Below are positions 61,222-64,000 of a DNA stretch of 64,000 bases, piece by piece. Made by a program: the position numbers and the translations under genes. Source of the stretch: Aestuariivita sp. (GTDB taxonomy: Bacteria > Pseudomonadota > Alphaproteobacteria > Rhodobacterales > Rhodobacteraceae). The notes below the pieces were generated by a model that saw only the letters and a list, made by a program, of their open reading frames with translations, did not search any database and was not told where the DNA came from. The DNA is taken from the NCBI RefSeq assembly GCF_021404545.1, contig NZ_JAAWWD010000033.1, positions 124,001 to 188,000 on the forward strand, written 5' to 3'. The first letter of the stretch is position 1. Every line of letters begins with the position of its first letter.

Positions 61222-61253
61222 CTGGACATAAGCCGGGTGCAATCTGGACCGAT
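61222..61253 (+). promoter_or_regulatory. TauR-like direct repeats facing the arsR operon
   Basis: CTGGACATAA (61222-61231, 9 of 10 to CTGGACYTAA) and CTGGACCGAT (61244-61253, 8 of 10), both on the plus strand and 22 bases apart, two helical turns. They lie between tauR and the divergent arsR-permease pair. The orientation, by comparison with the xsc pair, points towards the plus-strand operon. Confidence 0.55.
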
Positions 61254-61293
61254 AGGGGCCATGCAAAAAGGGCTAGGCAGCCGCATGATAAAA

Positions 61294-61313
61294 CTATAAA
61301 ACTAGTTATATAG
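61294..61313. promoter_or_regulatory. Near-perfect 20-bp palindrome, probable ArsR operator
   Basis: CTATAAAACTAGTTATATAG: 18 of 20 positions are symmetric, centred on ACTAGT, ending 5 bases before the arsR ATG. It is in an AT-rich pocket unlike the surroundings, as expected for an autoregulatory site of an ArsR-SmtB-type repressor covering the promoter. Confidence 0.7.
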
Positions 61314-61318
61314 AATCA

Positions 61319-61642
61319 ATGAAGGTGATCATGACCTGGGAAGAAGCCGCAACAGGATTTGCCGCAATGGGATCGGAGGCACGCCTGCAGGTGCTGCGCG
61401 CTCTGATCCGCGCCGGGGAGCCCGGATTGAGTGTGGGCGACATTCAGGATCGTACGGGCATCGCGCCCTCGACCCTGGCCCATCATCTGAAATTTCTCGC
61501 AGGCGCCGGTGTGGTCGTGCAGGAACGCGTGGGTCGTGCCGTCATCAACCGCGCAAATTTCGAGCAGTTGCAGCAATTGGCGGGGTTCATCCTCAGCGAA
61601 TGCTGCGCCGAAGAGGTCAGGGAGGCCGCAAACAATGGTTGA
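61319..61642 (+). CDS. ArsR-family regulator paired with a permease
   Basis: 107 residues (103 if started at the ATG at 61331, which has AAGGTG very close). Winged helix: AAMGSEARLQVLRALIRAGEPGLSVGDIQDRTGIAPSTLAHHLKFLAGAGVVVQERVGRAVINRANFEQLQQLAGF, and a C-terminal CC pair (SECCAEE) that could bind a soft metal or metalloid. It overlaps the permease gene by 8 bases and has a palindromic operator directly upstream, so it probably represses the pair until an inducer binds. Confidence 0.9.
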   Translation: MKVIMTWEEAATGFAAMGSEARLQVLRALIRAGEPGLSVGDIQDRTGIAPSTLAHHLKFLAGAGVVVQERVGRAVINRANFEQLQQLAGFILSECCAEEVREAANNG

Positions 61643-62666
61643 GACAACACAAACGATCCGCACCAGTCGCAGGCTCGGCCCCATGCTCAAGACACCCTGG
61701 GCGGCGATCATGCTGATCCTGGGGCTGGTGGCGATCTTGGATCCCGGCAATCTGATGGAGACGCTACGCTTTGCCGTGCGGGCACTGGCCCATACCGCGC
61801 CCTATATCGGGTTTGCGGTGCTGATGCTGGCCTATCTCAAGGCGACGGGAGCCGAGGTGATGGTGGCGCGCGCGTTTCAGGGGCGCGAAACGCGGATGAT
61901 CTTCCTGGCGGCGATCTTTGGCGGGCTCGCGCCGTTCTGTTCGTGTGAGGTGATCCCCTTTATCGCGGGCCTTCTGGCGCTGGGTGCGCCCTTGTCGGCG
62001 GTGATGGCGTTCTGGCTCGCCTCACCGCTTATTGACCCGCCGACCTTGCTGATCACCGCTGCTGCCCTCGGCTGGCCCTTCGCGATTGGCAAAGCGGTGG
62101 CGGCTGTGGCGCTGGGCCTGATGGGCGGTCTTGTGATCCAGGCGCTGATGCGCCGCGGTGCCTTCGCAGCCCCGCTACGCGTGTATCAACGCAGCGGTTG
62201 CTGCGGGGCTGGCCCGAGACAGGATGCCACACCGGTCTGGCGGTTCTGGAGGCAGGCATCCCGACGGCTGCATTTCCGTCAGGAACTGATTTCAAACGGT
62301 CTCTTCCTGCTGAAATGGTTGGCTTTGGCCTATACGCTGGAGGCTTTGCTTGTCTCATATGTGCCTGCCGATCTGATCGCCGGTTTGGTTGGCGGAGAGG
62401 GTGTGGTGCCGATCACCATAGCTGCCATTGTCGGCATGCCCGCCTATCTCAACTCCTATGTCGCTCCACCCCTTCTGGCCGGGTTGATGACCCAAGGGAT
62501 GAGCGCGGGGGCGGCGATGGCCTTTATGATCGCAGGGGCCGTCAGCTCGATCCCGGCCATGGCGGCGGTCTGGTCTCTGGTCAAACCGCGTGTCTTTGCC
62601 ACCTATCTGGCGCTGGGCGTGTCCGGAGCGATCCTGTCGGGTATCGTCTTTCAGGCGTTTGCCTGA
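61635..62666 (+). CDS. ArsP/DUF318-type permease
   Basis: 343 residues from the ATG at 61635, overlapping arsR by 8 bases. About eight membrane helices in two repeats. The Cys-containing loop IFGGLAPFCSCEVIPFIAGLLALGAPLSAVMAFWLASPLIDPP is the hallmark of the DUF318/ArsP permeases, one of whose members exports trivalent organoarsenicals; a cytoplasmic SGCCGAG site follows. AIVGMPAYLNSYVAPPLLAGLM is the second repeat. Substrate could be a metalloid or thiol-reactive compound. The ArsR partner supports metal(loid)-linked control. Confidence 0.87.
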   Translation: MVETTQTIRTSRRLGPMLKTPWAAIMLILGLVAILDPGNLMETLRFAVRALAHTAPYIGFAVLMLAYLKATGAEVMVARAFQGRETRMIFLAAIFGGLAPFCSCEVIPFIAGLLALGAPLSAVMAFWLASPLIDPPTLLITAAALGWPFAIGKAVAAVALGLMGGLVIQALMRRGAFAAPLRVYQRSGCCGAGPRQDATPVWRFWRQASRRLHFRQELISNGLFLLKWLALAYTLEALLVSYVPADLIAGLVGGEGVVPITIAAIVGMPAYLNSYVAPPLLAGLMTQGMSAGAAMAFMIAGAVSSIPAMAAVWSLVKPRVFATYLALGVSGAILSGIVFQAFA

Positions 62667-62820
62667 GCGTCACCTGTTGCCAGGCAGGAGCGGCTGCGCC
62701 GCATTCTATTCTATTTGTGCGGGGCCGCACGGGCCTTGGGACGCTGTCCCAAACCCTGGGAGTATTTAAGGCCAGAAGAAGCAGAGGTGCTCGCTCACAG
62801 TTCTTCTCTTTCAAAATACC

Positions 62821-62865
62821 GGCGGGGGAGGCCGCAGGCCGGGGGCAGAGCCCCCAGATCCCGCC
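62821..62865. repeat. Clover-shaped palindrome between convergent genes
   Basis: An outer 6-bp stem (GGCGGG / CCCGCC) encloses two hairpins: GGCC-GCA-GGCC (62830-62840) and GGGGGC-AGA-GCCCCC (62841-62855). The three helices could form a three-way junction in RNA from either strand. It lies just past the stop of the minus-strand hypothetical gene and 155 bases after the permease stop, so it may be a bidirectional transcript end. Elements of this GGGGGC-AGA-GCCCCC kind seem frequent in related genomes (from memory). Confidence 0.6.
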
Positions 62866-62870
62866 GCAGA

Positions 62871-63257
62871 TCATCCCGCGCAACGGTGCAGGCGCCGGAG
62901 GCGGTAGCTGATTTCCTCCGTGACGGTGTCGCGCCGCCGCTCCAGACAGGCCATGTCTCCCAGTTCGTTGGAAATCGCGCCTTCGATTTCGGTCAATTTC
63001 AACTCCCGGCCGTCTGGCAGGCGTACATCGATGAACACGCCTGAATTGGCGTCCTGCATCAGCGGTGTCACAGCGATCACGTCGGCTCGGATGTAAGCGA
63101 GATGCTCCATCCTATCCGGGTTGGAGATCCTGACGATCAGCCAGAACATCACGGCAAAACCAATCACAAGACCGACTGGTATGCCAAATCGTCTGATGTT
63201 GACATAGGCGGTTACTGCGCGGTTTGGACCAAGGATCTTGGCGAGCAAGGATAGCAT
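62871..63257 (-). CDS. Hypothetical membrane-anchored protein
   Basis: 128 residues: a basic start (MLSLLAKILGPNRAVTAYVNIRRF), one clear membrane helix (GIPVGLVIGFAVMFWLIVRI, about residues 25-44), then a soluble region with ADVIAVTPLMQDANSGVFIDVRLPDGRELKLTEIEGAISNELGDMACLERRRDTVTEEISYRL, beta-rich then helical. The topology suggests a periplasmic domain. It starts nine bases downstream of fabI on the same strand, so it should share its transcript. I do not recognise the family. Confidence 0.75.
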   Translation of the reverse strand: MLSLLAKILGPNRAVTAYVNIRRFGIPVGLVIGFAVMFWLIVRISNPDRMEHLAYIRADVIAVTPLMQDANSGVFIDVRLPDGRELKLTEIEGAISNELGDMACLERRRDTVTEEISYRLRRLHRCAG

Positions 63258-63266
63258 GGTTCGTGC

Positions 63267-64000
63267 TCAGAGATGGTCGAATTGCGGCATGCCCAGCACG
63301 TGGAAGCCACCATCGACACGGATGATCTCTCCTGTTGTGCAGGCACCGGCATCCGACACCAGATAAACGGCGGTGCCGCCAACTGCCTCCAGCGTTGCGT
63401 TCGCGCGCAGCGGTGCGTTCTGATCGGTGTGCTTGTAGGTCTTGCGTGCGCCTCCAATGGCCGCGCCAGCCAGCGTCTTCATCGGGCCTGGGGAGATCGC
63501 GTTCACGCGGATGCCTTCGGGCCCCAGGTCATTGGCCAGATATCGGGTTGCGGCCTCCAATGCCGCTTTGGCCACGCCCATCACGTTGTAATTGGGCACA
63601 ACACGGTTGGAGCCTTGATAGGTCAGGGTGATCAGCGTGCCGCCGTTTTCGATCATCAACGGGTGAGCGCGCCGCGCCACTTCGATGAAGGAGTAAGCAC
63701 TGACGTCCATGGAGTTCTTGAAATTCGCGCGGCTGGTGTTCAGGATCCGGCCCGTCAGCTCGGATTTGTCCGAAAAGGCGATCGCATGGATCACAAAATC
63801 AATGGTCGGCCAGCGCGCGGCCAGTTGGTCGAACGCGGCATCGAGCGAGGCATCGTCGGTCACATCGACATCGACCATGAAATCGGAGCCCAAACTTTGG
63901 GCCAGCGGTTCCAGCCGTTTGCCAAAGGCCTCTCCCTGATAGGTAAAGGCCAGCTCTGCCCCTGCCTGATGCAGCGCGCGCGCGATGCCCCACGCGATCG
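63267..64000 (-). CDS. fabI: Enoyl-ACP reductase FabI, 5' end outside window
   Basis: About 244 residues are present; the start lies beyond base 64000. FabI reduces enoyl-ACP with NADH in fatty-acid elongation. Visible: IAWGIARALHQAGAELAFTYQGEAFGKRLEPLA, FVIHAIAFSDKSELTGRILNTSRANFKNSMDVSAYSFIEVARRA and the active site LTYQGSNRVVPNYNVMGVAKAALEA with Tyr and Lys, then VNAISPGPMKTLAGAAIGG. This is the canonical copy; the paralogue at 37.9-38.6 kb is in the phaC unit. The hypothetical membrane gene follows nine bases on. Confidence 0.95.
   Translation of the reverse strand, partial: IAWGIARALHQAGAELAFTYQGEAFGKRLEPLAQSLGSDFMVDVDVTDDASLDAAFDQLAARWPTIDFVIHAIAFSDKSELTGRILNTSRANFKNSMDVSAYSFIEVARRAHPLMIENGGTLITLTYQGSNRVVPNYNVMGVAKAALEAATRYLANDLGPEGIRVNAISPGPMKTLAGAAIGGARKTYKHTDQNAPLRANATLEAVGGTAVYLVSDAGACTTGEIIRVDGGFHVLGMPQFDHL

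Noticed and set aside
1-64000. CRISPR arrays, tRNA/rRNA genes, insertion sequences, prophage
   Set aside because: No regularly spaced direct repeats, no tRNA folds noticed, no transposase or integrase motifs among the translations.

Overview
The window reads as a chromosomal segment of an alphaproteobacterium of the order Rhodobacterales, most likely a marine roseobacter-type organism. Grounds: high-GC codon use throughout; an ATP synthase Fo operon (atpI-B-E-b'-b) standing apart from F1; genes for polyhydroxyalkanoate, cobalamin and taurine/sulfonate metabolism; a CtrA-type site (TTAA-N7-TTAA); and several proteins of a kind I associate with this group. The species cannot be named from sequence alone. 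No rRNA, tRNA, CRISPR array, insertion sequence, integrase or prophage was seen.

Layout. 1-0.5 kb: 3' end of truA. 0.6-9.9 kb (minus): a translation-related block ffh > six GNAT acetyltransferases plus one remnant > chorismate mutase > rpsP > rimM > sulfotransferase-like gene > trmD > rplS > rpmE. 10.3-17.7 kb: azoR, regulators (two LysR, one ArsR), an EamA exporter, two exported hydrolase-like proteins. 17.9-20.5 kb: ATP synthase Fo operon. 20.6-27 kb: orphan PstB-like ATPase, GntR regulator, small lipoprotein, smc, a secreted protein and a 29-residue membrane miniprotein. 27-32.3 kb: lytic transglycosylase, cobD-cobC, a stand-alone receiver with a CtrA site, glutathionyl-hydroquinone reductase. 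32.5-36.4 kb: patB-type C-S lyase divergent from def-def-def-fmt. 36.5-40.3 kb: phaC, a FabI paralogue and a MaoC-Pta fusion. 40.5-44.7 kb: peptide ABC transporter without ATPases, plus a phosphodiesterase. 45.2-52.3 kb: OmpA lipoprotein, FMN reductase, a split MnmC pair, EamA exporter, Slt, dapA. 52.3-61.2 kb: a sulfonate unit tauR > xsc > sulfite exporter > soeA > 49-residue membrane protein > soeB > soeC. 61.3-64 kb: ArsR-permease pair, a membrane protein and the 5'-truncated principal fabI.

How the parts connect. In the sulfonate unit, Xsc should split sulfoacetaldehyde into acetyl phosphate and sulfite, SoeABC should oxidise sulfite to sulfate at the membrane, and the TauE-type protein should export sulfite or sulfate. 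No taurine aminotransferase, taurine transporter or stand-alone pta is in the window; the only Pta domain is in the MaoC-Pta fusion. The block from ffh to rpmE ties protein targeting, ribosomal proteins and rRNA/tRNA maturation to an expanded acetyltransferase family.

Most worth a second look: the GNAT array with a retained internally deleted copy, the third deformylase lacking its catalytic Glu and metal Cys, the 49-residue membrane gene inside the soe operon, a palindromic element inserted within the soeA reading frame, a dispersed 22-bp palindrome that supplies stop codons, and TauR-type sites facing an unrelated arsR operon.
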